This document shows, in pieces, positions 35,824-46,918 of a stretch of 64,000 bases of DNA. The stretch is from the NCBI GenBank assembly GCA_933207985.1, contig OW240913.1:359396856-359460855 (forward strand), given 5' to 3'. A model generated the notes under the pieces. That model saw nothing but the letters and a program-made list of their open reading frames with translations. It was not told where the DNA came from and ran no database searches. Position numbers and translations under genes: made by a program. Numbering within the stretch: the first letter of the stretch is position 1; the number at the start of each line of letters is the position of its first letter. The stretch is from Pelobates cultripes. Taxonomy: Eukaryota > Chordata > Amphibia > Anura > Pelobatidae.

Positions 35824-36334
35824 CACAAGGCAAACAAGGCATTTGCCTAGGGCGGCCCTTTGAGGGGGGGTGCCAAAAAATGCCACCCCAAGCTCCCAGA
35901 CAAATGCCTTGTTTGCCTCGTGTTCTGGGGCTGTCCACCTTACTGTGAGTGATTGAGTGTAGCTGTCAGTGTGTGTCTGTGAGTGAGTGAAAGTGTGTGT
36001 GGGTGTGTGTTTGTGTGTATCTGTCTTTCAGTGAGAATGGGTGTGTCAGTGTGTGTATGTCATTTTATGTGTAGCTGAGAGTGTGTGCCTGTCAGTGAGT
36101 GGGTGTGTCAGTGTGAGTCTGTCAGTGAAAATGTGTGTTGGTTAAACAGTGTGTGCCAATGACTGTGTATCTGTCAGTGAGTGTATATCAGTGCATGTAT
36201 CAATGAGGGCATGTGTCTATCAGTCAAAAAAGTGGCCTTGACATGAATTGGGGGGAGCAAATTTAGATTTTAGGGGTGCCCGAATTTAATCGTGCCTAGG
36301 GAAGCACAAATCCAAAATCCAAAATACACCACTG
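35824..36334. mobile_element. hAT-like element, 511 bp
   Basis: Perfect 8-bp duplication CATACAAG at 35816-35823 and 36335-36342. The right end TACACCACTG is a common hAT terminus (CAGTGGTGTA inverted); the left end reads CACAAGGC and has diverged. Inside is GTGTGTCTGTGAGTGAG-type simple repeat. Confidence 0.75.
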
Positions 36335-36342
36335 CATACAAG

Positions 36343-36989
36343 TGCTGAATGATCCAAGATGAACTTTAAAAAATAAAAATAAATTCAAGTAATAAAAGAA
36401 CAAAATGTCTGGTGACTAGAAACATTGTCATCTAACTAGCCTGCTAAATCAGGAAGGTGAACTAGGAATTTAAGTAATATTAGAGCAAATGGTCAAATTA
36501 AAGAAAATGTAACTGAGTAAACTGCAGGTAGTCAAATGTCTGTTTAGAAATAAATAATAAAGTAATATAAGGAATGTGAAAGAACTTTGAGGTTTATCTT
36601 AAAAGTGGCAGTAAATTGAGCAAACAGCAGCAATCTTAGCGATATTCTTACAATCTGCTAGTAAATAAACATGGAAAGTTTTTGTGCGTGTTTCGAACAC
36701 ATCTAGAGGTTCCCAAAAAAAGGCTTTAAATGTATTGGGGGAAAAAAGTATTGTTGAAAGACAAATAACAGAATGATCCATGAAAGAGAAATATGGTGCC
36801 AGACGTAAACACAGATACGTCCTGACGATGGGCGTCTGTCATATTTCACTCTCTTATTTAATCTCCTGTCTGACAACCTGTTTGCAGCACAGATCATCCA
36901 ATACACAAACTGTATGGCCTTCCCCAAATTCCAGCTCCTGTTTGCATGACAAGGAAAAGGGAATCCAGCCATTTGAACAGCACACTGTG
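36343..36989. other. Repeat-poor stretch left of the FoxH1 cluster
   Basis: No transposon ends and no tandem repeats seen. Contains Smad-type half-sites (CAGAC near 36800, GTCTG near 36834 and 36868). An open frame of 182 codons on the minus strand (36703-37251) overlaps it, with no recognisable domain. Confidence 0.45.
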
Positions 36990-37085
36990 AACAGCGTCCA
37001 ATCCACATTTCAGTCTGTTTGCTCATTAACAGAGAGCTGTTTGTGGATCTCATAATCCGGCCTTGCAATCCACAGCCCCAGTGAG
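36990..37085. promoter_or_regulatory. FoxH1 motif cluster, candidate Nodal-responsive enhancer of lefty
   Basis: Two exact AATCCACA FoxH1 sites (37000-37007 and 37067-37074) flank a TGTGGATC near-match at 37042-37049 in the other orientation. GTCTG/CAGAC Smad half-sites occur at 37013-37017 and 37146-37150, and further out at 36800, 36834 and 36868. The surrounding 36.8-37.25 kb shows none of the window's repeat families. FoxH1 plus Smad sites are known to drive the left-side enhancers of nodal and lefty genes; assignment to this gene is inferred from its position 3.3 kb upstream. Confidence 0.55.
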
Positions 37086-38833
37086 TGAAGATGAGCATAC
37101 AGGTGACCCCAGCGACTTTAGGCCAGGCATTTAGCGCCTCTGTCCCAGACTCCAGGCCCTGTATGACAAGTGACCCCAGCCAAGGGTAAATAACACAGGA
37201 CAAAGTTGGGCAGTGAGTGGGCGTAGAGCTGTCTGGATAGTTCAATACCAATGAGCCATCTGCCGTCTGGCACCCTGATTTCAGTTCTTTAAATGTTTGA
37301 AAATCACATTTTTATCCACTTAGTAACAGTCGAATCAACATTTAATACGAACAACAAAAAAGTGTTTCACCAGTTACAGTGAACAAACAGTTCACCCTGC
37401 ATTGACCATTCTGGGTGTAGAACCTGCGACATGGGGTGGCTGAACAGATTCTGCAGTCGGTGCATTAACCGCCTGAGGGATCTCACTGTCTATTCAATGA
37501 TTTTTACTTTAGGGAGCGATTAATGACACACTGAGTGCAGACAGGTCCATGTTCAGAGGATTGTGTAATTATACCGTGAAATACATGGTTAGTATTCACT
37601 AAATAACAAGGTAAATTCTACAAAGAAAATATATACGGTAGTATACATTGATAAAGTAAATGGGTTTATTCCTCCTCTAATAGTAGGAACACTATAGTGT
37701 CTGGAATATAAATATATATCCCTAACACTATAATATTGGAATCCCTGGAGATTAAAGGTGAAGCACCTCTAGTGGCCATCAGAGTGATTGTGACTAGAGC
37801 TGTTACTAGGCAGTAATGTAAACACTGCCCTTTCTCAGAAAAGGCAAAGTTTACAGTGCTAACGCTGCAAGGAAAAAATTATAATATTTTATAAACTGGA
37901 AATTGTTAGAAATTGACCAGCGATATTTTAAGGGCCAGAATTATATTACCCACATAAGGGTCTTAAAGTAAAAGGTCCAATATGGCTGGTATGATAAAGA
38001 CCCGGTACGGTCGAAACGTTGCTGCTTGTTCCTCCAATAACTCTGTTATTTCTGTTATCCCGGAGTGCTTGAGCCAGTATTTATTCTGTATATCTTGGAA
38101 GGGAGGCCTGGCCAGCCCTGGCTACAGAGCGCCTGGGTTATTTGGTGAGTGCGGTATCCAGTACGTCTCTACAATATGGCTGCCAGACCTGTAGTAGACT
38201 TGATCCTGATAGGCTGACCGTGCCTAATATGGGAATGTATATCCCGCAATGTGTGACTTCATTTCACAAGATGTCTGCACTTTATATGTGGTTGGTAGGG
38301 GGAAGACCTACCAATAAAATTACAAGAAAAACTTCTTTGGTAAAATTTTTGTTTGTTTTTAATCACTCCCAGAATACATCTCACATATTTCTCTATTTTT
38401 TTTTAATTTAGTTACTCTTTATATCTTAATTATTTCTAATTCCTATGCTAAATAGGCACAGGGTAGCAATACAAAAATTTTGCATCTTAATCTTTTTTTG
38501 TGGGGGAATAAAATGGATCACTAAAATGTTTTTAAAATATTAGTATACAGATTAAGAAGGCTACTTTCCCCCCATCCCCCTTTATTTATTTCCTTTTTTC
38601 CTACTCCTTGCTGGTTCTCTCTCTCTTTCTCTCTTGGGTATAACCACTTCTTTCTAATTCTGTTATTGTGAAGTTTTGATGCAGACGATATAGTGTTCCA
38701 AAGCCTAATAAAATGTTATTAAAAGAATATTAGCATTGTATGAAGTCAGTCGATATTCTTTGTTGGTCATATCTGGGAAAAGCAGTCCAGCAATGACTGT
38801 ATGGACAGGGGATGCACGTAACCTTTTTTGGAT

Positions 38834-39800
38834 CAGTGGTTCTCAACTTTTTGGGGGGCAAGGCACCCCTACTTTTATATCGACTTTGGCAACTTATAAA
38901 TGTCACATTTACTTGAAGCCTTACCAGAAAGGTATGAGCGCTCCTAGATATGTTGAGTTACTAGTTTTAATTAATCGCGGGAATGCCAATTTAAATGCTG
39001 GCTCTTGAATTAAAAAAATTCAACCTGTTACAACCCTGAAATCAGGCCCGTCTCTAGAAAAAAACTGTGAATACGAGAAATCCAAATCTTGCCAGTATTA
39101 TAGGTGAATTTGGAGCTGGCACGTCTGAGGTCCTTGTCCGGACTCTTCCCTAGGTATTGGCGAAAGCAGCACAAGGTAGATATAAATATGGCACTCTGCT
39201 CTGGCTGACCCGCAGTGAGAGCAGCTCTGTAGAAATAGTCAGCAAGCCAGCACAGCCACAGTAGCCTAAATGGCACTAAAGAGAACCATTGCCCAGAGGC
39301 AGGTAAGTTGGGTCAAATGCGAGGAATAATAGGAAAGTTGGGCACAGTGAACAAGGGGAAATGGGTAAGTGGGGTGACAATAATGTGTGAAGGAAGATTG
39401 GTGGGAGTTGCCAAATTGGATGAGGGGGAATGGGGTGCAAATAATGAGGGGTGAAGGAGAGGCACAAGTGGAGGATATGGAAAGATACAAGTTTGGAGGT
39501 AATAGGGAAACTAGTACAAACCTTTACAAATACTTATACCAGACATGGACAACCTGCATCCACACAAATGCCACCCACAAATATACTGCTACATGCCACA
39601 CAAACTTTACATATATATATATATATATATAAACCCCTCCACACCACACAATTATCCCCTGCACCCACTCATCAACCCCCATCGATTTTGGGGAGTTTAA
39701 GCCTTGGGTATGATTTGGACCTACCAACGCCTCAGCCTGAGGTCCGTATTGGGGTGGCACACTGTGAGCTGGCTGGAGGCACACTGGTTGAAACCCACTA
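38834..39800. mobile_element. hAT element (CAGTGGTTCTCAAC ends), about 0.97 kb
   Basis: CAGTGGTTCTCAACTTTTTG at the left and TGGTTGAAACCCACTA at the right are inverted copies of the Charlie/Blackjack-type hAT end. Flanks TTTTGGAT and ATCTGGAT match at 6 of 8 bases, so it is old. Contains a TA run at 39611-39630. Confidence 0.65.
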
Positions 39801-40258
39801 ATCTGGATAATGGATCCTAGTGTTTCTGCGCACCCGATATAATATTATTAAAACCCCAGCCTATATATATATTATAACCCAAAAAACTCTCAGAATAAAT
39901 AAACAAATTACAAACATTCTCAGGTTTAACATGTCCAGTTTGTGATGTTTTTTACAAAAATATTAGTAGGATGGTGCTATTTACTAACAAATTAGTGTTA
40001 ATGTATCTGTATTATAATTCCCTTGGTAACAACGCCAAGTATCTAGAAAACCAGAGAAAGTTAATTCTTCTTTTTATTATTATTATTATTATTAAGATTT
40101 AATATTACAGCTTGCCTAACGCATTAATTAGAGAGAATGGACTCGTGATGGAATATTTTCACTCAGTGTTTGGACATCCTCCTGTCTTACTATTTACTTT
40201 ATTTTATAGCCAAATTAGCATAATTAGCTCTCCCAGCAGGGGCTGACCACAGAGGGGC

Positions 40259-40267
40259 TATATATAG
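40259..40267 (+). promoter_or_regulatory. TATA box of lefty
   Basis: TATATATAG lies 78-86 nt upstream of the first ATG, a suitable distance for a short 5' leader starting near 40290. A regulated TATA promoter fits a tightly controlled developmental gene and contrasts with the TATA-less SDE2 promoter. Confidence 0.72.
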
Positions 40268-40344
40268 GGAAGGATGAGGGTCTCCAGGGGAAAGTTAAGC
40301 CTTGGTCTGGGTTAGTAGCAGTGGAACCAGCTGTGTGATACAGA

Positions 40345-40624
40345 ATGATGATTGCAACACTTCCCACCACCCTGTGCTGGCTCCTGGCTGCTGTCTGCCT
40401 GGTACCTTGCAATGGATTTACACCTGAGGACATCAAGGATGCTCTGCTCAAAAAGCTTAACCTGCCTGAAGTTCCTAGATTACAGAAGAGAGACATTGAA
40501 AACCTGCTGATCCCCAAAAATGTTCAGGACAAGTATGTCTCTATGCTGAACAAACACAGGGAGAGACAGAGGAGATCTGTGCCCAGTCTAATGGGCATTC
40601 TCAGGGGCATCAAAGCCAATACAG
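40345..40624 (+). CDS. lefty: lefty exon 1 (signal peptide, start of prodomain, first cleavage site)
   Basis: It starts with two ATGs in a row (MMIATLPTT); either could serve. It encodes the signal peptide, then FTPEDIKDALLKKLNLPEVP and a basic stretch ending in the furin-type site RQRR. Donor CAG/GTAAGG, phase 1. Confidence 0.95.
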
Positions 40625-43131
40625 GTAAGGCCACTCAGAATGGCATTTATATTCACACACACACAAAAAATATACACATTAAAAGAAAGTATTGTAACGA
40701 AAATATTGCAGCTCACGGTATTTGGTATTTAAATTATACTTATGGTATATCAAGTTCTAAAATTCTAAGATTATAGAGCATAATAGGTCAACTATTTACT
40801 AGCAAATTGTATAGATTTTAAAAAAAAAATTCTAAATAAAGAAAAAATGTTGCTTTGGAAAAATTCTCCAACGTTGCAATAGTCACAACAATTTTTTGTA
40901 AAGTTTGCATTTCAGTTTTACATTTTCTACAAATTTGGCTATGTGAATACACTCCACTTAGCACAAGATGTGTTTTTTTTTGTTTTTTTTGAGAGTTTGA
41001 ATATTTGTGGCTGAGAAGTTAAATGTTCCAGTTGGTACTATGAAGATTAGCAGAAAATGTATATTTTTTGTTATTTCATTATATTGTATTATTATTTGCA
41101 TTATTCATTGAATTTATTTATTAAATGTAAACTAATCTTACGTTGCAGCCATTTCTGGTGAGGTGCTGTACTCTGGACCCATAAAGCAGACTCTGGTGTT
41201 TGATATAGCAGCTAGGATCCCCAATAACAGTGCGGTGACCATGGCAGAGCTGAAACTCTTCAAATTGTCCCCCAACCTCAAGAATCTTCCTGAGAGAAGA
41301 CACCATCGACCCGTCAACAACGCCAGAGTCAGTATCTGCTACGTGGAGATTCTAAAGGATGGGACCAACAGGACTCACCTAGTAGACTCCAGGTAGGTGG
41401 CCTGGCTGCATTGTATGTTTGTCTAAATGATACATATGAGTAAGAGAGTTTGGAGAGGCATTAAAAATATTTAAGGTTATTTAGTAAAGTGAGAATTGCC
41501 AGGAATTCAGAATTAATTCGAAATCTATTTCAAATTTAAGGTCAAAATAGTAGAATTGGAAGCATAGCAGTATTGGAGAACCTTTTGGCTATTTTCCACT
41601 TAAATTTGAAATTTACTTTGAATTCCTGACAATTGTTTCTTTAGTGAATAGCCCAGATTGTATCGTGCTCGGATATATTAATAAGTCATTGTCGCCCCCT
41701 AGGCTGGTGCCAATCATGGAGTCGGGTTGGAGAAGCTTTGATGTGACCTCGGCGGTGCATTACTGGATGGAAAGTGAGAACAAGGCCACCATGTACCTGG
41801 AGGTCCAGGTGGATGGCGAGAGACCTGGCAGCTATGCTTCTCAAATGGCCCAGCTGGTACATTTCACTTCCCAGAATCCTCACGGAGATGCCAAGGAAAT
41901 ACCTGAACTGGCTGTATACACGCTCGATCAGGCTGAAAATGGGTAAGAAATCTAACGTTTAATGTTTATGCTTCCCCCTGTACTGTCTTAGATAAAGTTA
42001 TTCAAGATGGCTGTAAACATAGGTGACTCTGATCTGTTAGACCTGCGTGAATCAGTGCTTCAATCTTTCTCTGTATATATTGGTTTCAGTCAAAGCTTCA
42101 ATACCCACATTTTAGCAGTTGAGGCCAGGCAGCCCCAAATACTGGCTGTCCCGGTAAAATACCGGCCAGGTGCCATCCCTATTAAATAGAAGATATATTT
42201 TTCTTCCTATTCAGCCATCCATGTACCATCCATTTGTTGTCTACATGTCTGAGTACATAATCTGTAACCACTAGCTATAAAAGCAATCTAGGTAAATGTG
42301 GTTATAGATTTGTAATCCCTAACCGGGAAAATCTTGATATTAAATGATTTCCAGGCGGTTTATTTACGAACAGAGTATACAAATATAGAGAACTGAAAAC
42401 CAAATGTCCATGTCAGCCATTTTCAATCCAGTCATTTTTTACTTAAAATTTGAACCAATTAAAATTAGTTTTAAATTCCTGAAAATTCACACATTACTGA
42501 ATAACCCTGCCACCATGTTTTTCATTTGGGGGTGCTACTTTTTGAATATTGTGAGGCCTCTAAAAGCAAGCACATAATCTCCACTTCTAATGACACTCTT
42601 ATGAAGTATTGTCCAAAACTAGACTTCAAGGGCGAGACCTGTGTTGCTTATTTCCACCAAAAAAAGTGCTAAATCTTGACCACAAACTCTAGCATGTTGC
42701 AATCAGACATCTGTAGTGAGCCAAATTATGTATCATTTGATCTGCCATGTTTTAATAGTGCTCTAAACAAATCTTCCATTTCGTTTCCTAGAGTCCATGG
42801 AGACTGCTCAAAACTAGGTGAAAACAAGGACAATCGATGCTGTAGAGAAGAATACTTCATCAATTTTCGCCAAATGACGTGGACACAGTACTGGATCATT
42901 GAACCTGCGGGATACAATGCTTATCGCTGTACCGGAGGCTGCCGCCAACCAAAACTTCCCTTCTTTCAACATCCCTATGGGGAGAGGACTTGTTCGGTTG
43001 TGGAAAGTGCTCCTTTGCCGGTCATGTACTTGGTCAAGAAGGGCGATTACACAGAAATTGAAGTGGCAGAATTTCCTCATATGATAGTTGAGAAATGTTC
43101 TTGCTCCACAGATGGATTGCCCAGGTTCTGA
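40345..43131 (+). CDS. lefty: Lefty/antivin, secreted Nodal antagonist of the TGF-beta superfamily, complete, 4 exons
   Basis: Exons are 40345-40624, 41149-41392, 41703-41942 and 42792-43131, all GT-AG, 367 residues. Residues 1-24 are a signal peptide with a hydrophobic core (LCWLLAAVCLVP). Two processing sites typical of Lefty are present: RQRR at 74-77 and RHHR at 144-147. The block NRT-HLVDSRLVP at 167 on, with its N-glycosylation site, is characteristic of Lefty prodomains. The cysteine-knot domain (260-359) has C260, C271, C272, C301, C305, C322, C357 and C359, with RCC, RCTGGC and KCSC motifs. The family acts as an extracellular monomer that blocks Nodal signalling in mesendoderm and left-right patterning. 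Mammals have two copies and this window shows one. Introns 2 and 3 carry hairpin MITEs. Confidence 0.96.
41149..41392 (+). CDS. lefty: lefty exon 2 (prodomain, second cleavage site)
   Basis: Acceptor TTGCAG, donor CAG/GTAGGT. It encodes residues 94-174: a TGF-beta prodomain stretch (SGPIKQTLVFDIAARIP), then RRHHR, the second Lefty processing site, and the DGTNRTHLVDS block. Confidence 0.95.
41475..41654. mobile_element. Foldback MITE in lefty intron 2
   Basis: TTATTTAGTAAAGTGAGAATT pairs with TTGTTTCTTTAGTGAATAG; the inner arms share CAGGAATTCA/TGAATTCCTG and TTTCAAATTTAAG. It ends 48 bp before exon 3, close to where a branch point would lie. Confidence 0.65.
41703..41942 (+). CDS. lefty: lefty exon 3 (end of prodomain)
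   Basis: Acceptor CCCCCTAG, donor GTAAGA. It encodes LVPIMESGWRSFDVTSAVHY, the conserved ESGW-FDVT prodomain motif of the family, to LDQAENG. Phase 2 joins to exon 4. Confidence 0.95.
42350..42530. mobile_element. Relative of the intron 2 foldback MITE, in lefty intron 3
   Basis: Starts GGTTTATTTACGAACAG and ends AATTCACACATTACTGAATA, with AAATTCCTGAAAATTC matching the intron 2 element. More diverged. Confidence 0.5.
42792..43131 (+). CDS. lefty: lefty exon 4 (cysteine-knot domain)
   Basis: Acceptor TTTCCTAG at 42784-42791. It encodes residues 255-367, including NRCCREEYFINFRQMTW, YRCTGGCRQP and VEKCSCSTDGLPRF. Spacing of the cysteines and the short C-terminal tail after CSC are as in Lefty proteins. 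Stop TGA at 43129-43131. Confidence 0.96.
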
Positions 43132-43565
43132 CCCAGTGGTTTAACAGACTCCGCTTCAGGACATTTTACGTTTTGAAGTACAGGCAGAGATACCTTCCAA
43201 ATGAATAGACAATTTTAACATGACTCATCTTGGGTCGTAAAACTGACTGACTTCAAAAGTAGCACTTACATGTAAATATTTTGTTTATATTTATCTTGCT
43301 TTGACCACCATGGCCTGTGGCACATGAGGCCATGAAACGTTTTAAAATTTCTAGGGCTTGTGATATTTAATATTTTTCTAAAATGCTAAAATCTACAGAT
43401 GTGAACTTTAAAGATTTTGGCTAACGAGACAGTAAATGGTATACATAATATTTTATTCTTAAATTATTTTAGTCAGAATTCAGCTGTATTGTAATGTGTA
43501 ATTGTACTACTTTGTGTTTGAGAACGTCTTTGTTTGTCAATGTTCTTCTTGCAGTATCTTTACGT

Positions 43566-43571
43566 AATAAA
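43566..43571 (+). terminator. Polyadenylation signal of lefty
   Basis: AATAAA 435 nt past the stop, followed by a GT/T-rich stretch (TTGTCCATGTATCTG). It gives an AT-rich 3' UTR of about 450 nt. Confidence 0.7.
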
Positions 43572-43769
43572 GCTTGCTATTTGTCCATGTATCTGACCTG
43601 ATTAAAAATAATTGAAAATTAAATGAGAATTAATAAGACTGCGATAACAAGAACTGAAATGCTGTTTGTTTGATTGATTTGTACTCAGAGGTGTTATGAT
43701 AACATTATACAATTATATTTGGGGCCAATACAAATCATTGTCTGGAAGTACATTCATAAACAGTACTAT

Positions 43770-44040
43770 ACATAGGACACGAGGTCACGCATTCAGACTG
43801 GAAGAAAGGAGATTTAGTCTAAAGCAAAGGAAAGGCTTTTTACAGTAAGAACAATAAGGATGTGGAATTCTCTGCCTGCAAAAGGTGTTTTTTTATAAGA
43901 GCCTGTACAGATGTTTAAACAGCAACTGGATGAATACTTGCAAAAACACAATATTAAGGGATATGATTTTTAGTTTGTTGGGTGAAAGCTTTTTAATCCA
44001 AGGAGAAATCTGACTGGCAGAAGGATTTTTTTCTTAGTTT
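43770..44040. repeat. Dispersed frog repeat (GAGGTCACGCATTCAGA type), LINE tail likely
   Basis: Carries GACTGGAAGAAAGGAGATTT, TACAGTAAGAACAATAAGGA and TGGAATTCTCTGCCTG, blocks I recognise as a very common frog repeat. A 3' LINE fragment is the likeliest class. Confidence 0.5.
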
Positions 44041-44504
44041 GTTGCAAAATATAAAAATATGTTACCTTGAATGAATAAGCATCTGGTAGGCTGACAAAGT
44101 AGCTAATGATATAATGCACTAACAATGGTATAGTCATAACATTTTAAGTTTGCTAAACATCATTCTCTGAATGGGATTGTCACGAATAGTTGTAACAAGC
44201 AGGTCACTTGGATACAGTGAAATATCTGCACTTCAAACAAAGCCCTGCACTCAAATTCCCACTACTCTCAGGCAGCAGCAATGGCTAACAAACTAAACAA
44301 AAAAAAACAACTTTTTAGTTAGTTTAGTTTTTCATATCTCATATTATTTAACATTCGCACAATGATCACTTGCACAATATAATTTCTTATCTCACCCCAT
44401 TTTCCCGGCATAGGACATATAGGGTAGGTAGATGGGAGGCAGTGTGGGGAATAAACCTGAGTGATGGGGGAGCTGGGGGGAATAAAATGGCGGAAAAAAA
44501 CCCA

Positions 44505-44765
44505 TTGTAAGAATATGATGGGTGGAGCGAGGGTGCTGGGATTTATGGGAATATGATGGGTGGAGCAAGGGTGCTGGAATTTATGGGAATATGATGGGTG
44601 GAGCAAGGTTGCTGGGATTTATGGGAATATGATGGGTGGAGTGAGGGTGCTGGAATTTATGGGAATATGATGGGTGGAGCGAGGGTGCTGAAATTTATTG
44701 GAATTTGATGGGTGGAGCGAGGGTGCTGGGATTTATGGGAATATGATGGACGAATGGAGGGTGCG
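44505..44765. repeat. 38-bp minisatellite, 6-7 units
   Basis: Unit ATGGGAATATGATGGGTGGA + GCGAGGGTGCTGGGATTT, with C/A and G/A changes between units. Confidence 0.85.
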
Positions 44766-44972
44766 GGTAAACAGGGGACTATCGATAGAGGAGAAGCATA
44801 GTTGGTCTACAATGAAGGTTGAGTTGAGGTGAAGGAATGAGAGCAATGTGTTGGAATGTGAGAGGGAGACACTGTGCTCAGAATAATATGGAGGGGGTGC
44901 AGTGTGAGGAAAAAAATGGCAGGCAGGTGGTGGATACTGGTGGGAATAAGATGTGATGGTGGCAATGATGAG

Positions 44973-45146
44973 TAGAGATGTCGCGAACCGTTCGCCACGG
45001 TTCGCCATGAACGGTTCGCCACGAACGGTTCGTGGCGAACTCCGGTCAGCTGACACGTCCCGGCCAATCTCCAGCAGACCCTCCCTCCCAGACCCTCCCA
45101 CCTCCTGGACAGCATCCATGTTGAAGGCAGGTTCGCGACATCTCTA
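44973..45146. mobile_element. hAT MITE, 174 bp, intact
   Basis: Perfect ends TAGAGATGTCGCGAAC and GTTCGCGACATCTCTA; perfect 8-bp duplications ATGATGAG at 44965-44972 and 45147-45154. The left third repeats CGAACGGTTCGCCA. Perfect ends and duplication point to recent movement. Confidence 0.9.
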
Positions 45147-45808
45147 ATGATGAGTTGTAAAGCAGGAAATCTTCTTCCCACACTGCATAAACCCTATTCC
45201 CTTTTAAACATATTTAACAACAAAAAATACATTCCCACTATGGCTTTCCTGTAATGGGAGCGTATTGCCTGGAGGGATAAACGTCTTCCCCATCTGCTAA
45301 GCTGCTTCTCATTGTGGCTGATAAGCAGGAGGTCACCATAGGGCCATGACATGACATCACGTCTCCACCATCTCTCCGCTAAAAAGGCAAATGAAAGATG
45401 CATTGGAAAACGAGTGATCGAATGAGAGCGATTAAACCACGTCACCAACCGTTTAAAGCAGCATAATAAAAGCAACCTGCCCTTGTCTCACACTGCAGGC
45501 TCCTCCGGGAGAGGATTGCTGGTGAAGAGGCCGGGAACGTGGGGTGGGGGGGGTGCAGTTGGATTCTGTAGGTTGGTCTTCTGGGTTCGGATAAGTGCTG
45601 GGTTGGCTTTAGATTAGATTTAGGATTTGGGTAAATTAACTAAGTATCCGTGAGACTTTAAACGCAACTCTTTTAAGTTATTTAAAGGGCAACTGTCATT
45701 CCCCTGGGTTTTTAATATTATGTTTACTTATTCCTGTATTTAATAAATGTGTATTTGTAAGCTGGGAAAAAAAATAAAAAAAATAAAAATAAAATATGGA
45801 AACCTACT

Positions 45809-46100
45809 CAGTGGCGTCTCTAGGATTCATTTTTAGGAGGGGCACATGGAGGGCCAGGGACAAAAGTAGGGGGGCACATTTAACCCCGCCCTCACCACAG
45901 TTTGACCCCGCCCCATATTAAGCTCCGCCCCCGACACAATGTGTTTTTTTTTTTTTTAATAATCCCTGGTGGAGGATTCATTATTTTCCACCACGGATTA
46001 TTAAAAAACAAACACATTTCCCTTGATACAGTGCCATAGTTGCCAACATTTGAAAAGGACATTTTGCAGCACAGCTATCAATTGCTGTCTGTGTATAATA
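45809..46100. mobile_element. hAT-like left end (CAGTGGCGTCTCTAGG)
   Basis: CAGTGGCGTCTCTAGGATTC is a typical hAT start, followed by GGGGCACAT and CCCGCCC-rich sequence. I could not find the other end; the minisatellites that follow may be inside it. Confidence 0.5.
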
Positions 46101-46129
46101 TCCCTGGACAGTCAGTGCTCTCTGTATAA

Positions 46130-46390
46130 TACAGGGTTGTGTGTATAATAAATTGTGACACTCATTGCTCCCTGTATAGTGCTGTTCTCTGTATAATACA
46201 GGTCTGTATGTGTATAATATCCCAAGACAGAGAGCAGCACTATACACGGAGCACTGAATGTCCTGGGATATTATACAGGCACAGGCCTGTATTATACAGA
46301 GAGCAGCACTATACAGGAAGCACTGACTATCCCGGGATATTATATACACACAGATCTGTATTATACAGATAGCTGAGCATATACCCCATG
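46130..46390. repeat. Imperfect repeat of TATTATACAGAGAGCAGCAC units
   Basis: Blocks GGGATATTATACA, CTGTATTATACAGA and GAGCAGCACTATACA recur several times in about 60-70-bp steps. Confidence 0.7.
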
Positions 46391-46586
46391 TCCCAATCTC
46401 TAGACTACTAGTACCTGTCAACAGCAGCTCCCAGACGCGTGTAACAGGGCTAAAGTGTGCGGCAGCTCACACAGACGATTCAGCGGTAAAGTGCACTCGC
46501 TGGCAGAGCCAAACTGGGAATCCAAAGCAGCCCTGGAAAAAAAATTTAAGCCATTCCTACAAGTAAAAAAAAAATAAATAAAAAAA

Positions 46587-46626
<40 letters not shown>

Positions 46627-46918
46627 TACAGTAAGCACACAAGCTCACTGACATGCGCAAATAGGCTCACTGACAGACAAAACTCTGACTCACACACAAG
46701 CTTACTACAGACAAACTCACTTGTATAAACAGAAGGCTCACTACAAAGAAGTTCAGGCACACACACAAGCTCACTAAAGACAAGCTCACTGACACACACA
46801 TGCTCACTAAATAGAAGCTCACTGACACAAACAAGCAGTACCATTTTAACAGAGTTAAGGCCCCCCGGGCAAAGCAATGCACTGGGGCCCTTCCTACACA
46901 ACAACTCACAGGAATTTT

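Noticed and set aside
36703..37251. 182-codon minus-strand open frame over the FoxH1 cluster
   Set aside because: No recognisable domain, no splice or start context, and only moderate length in a large genome; the regulatory reading fits better.
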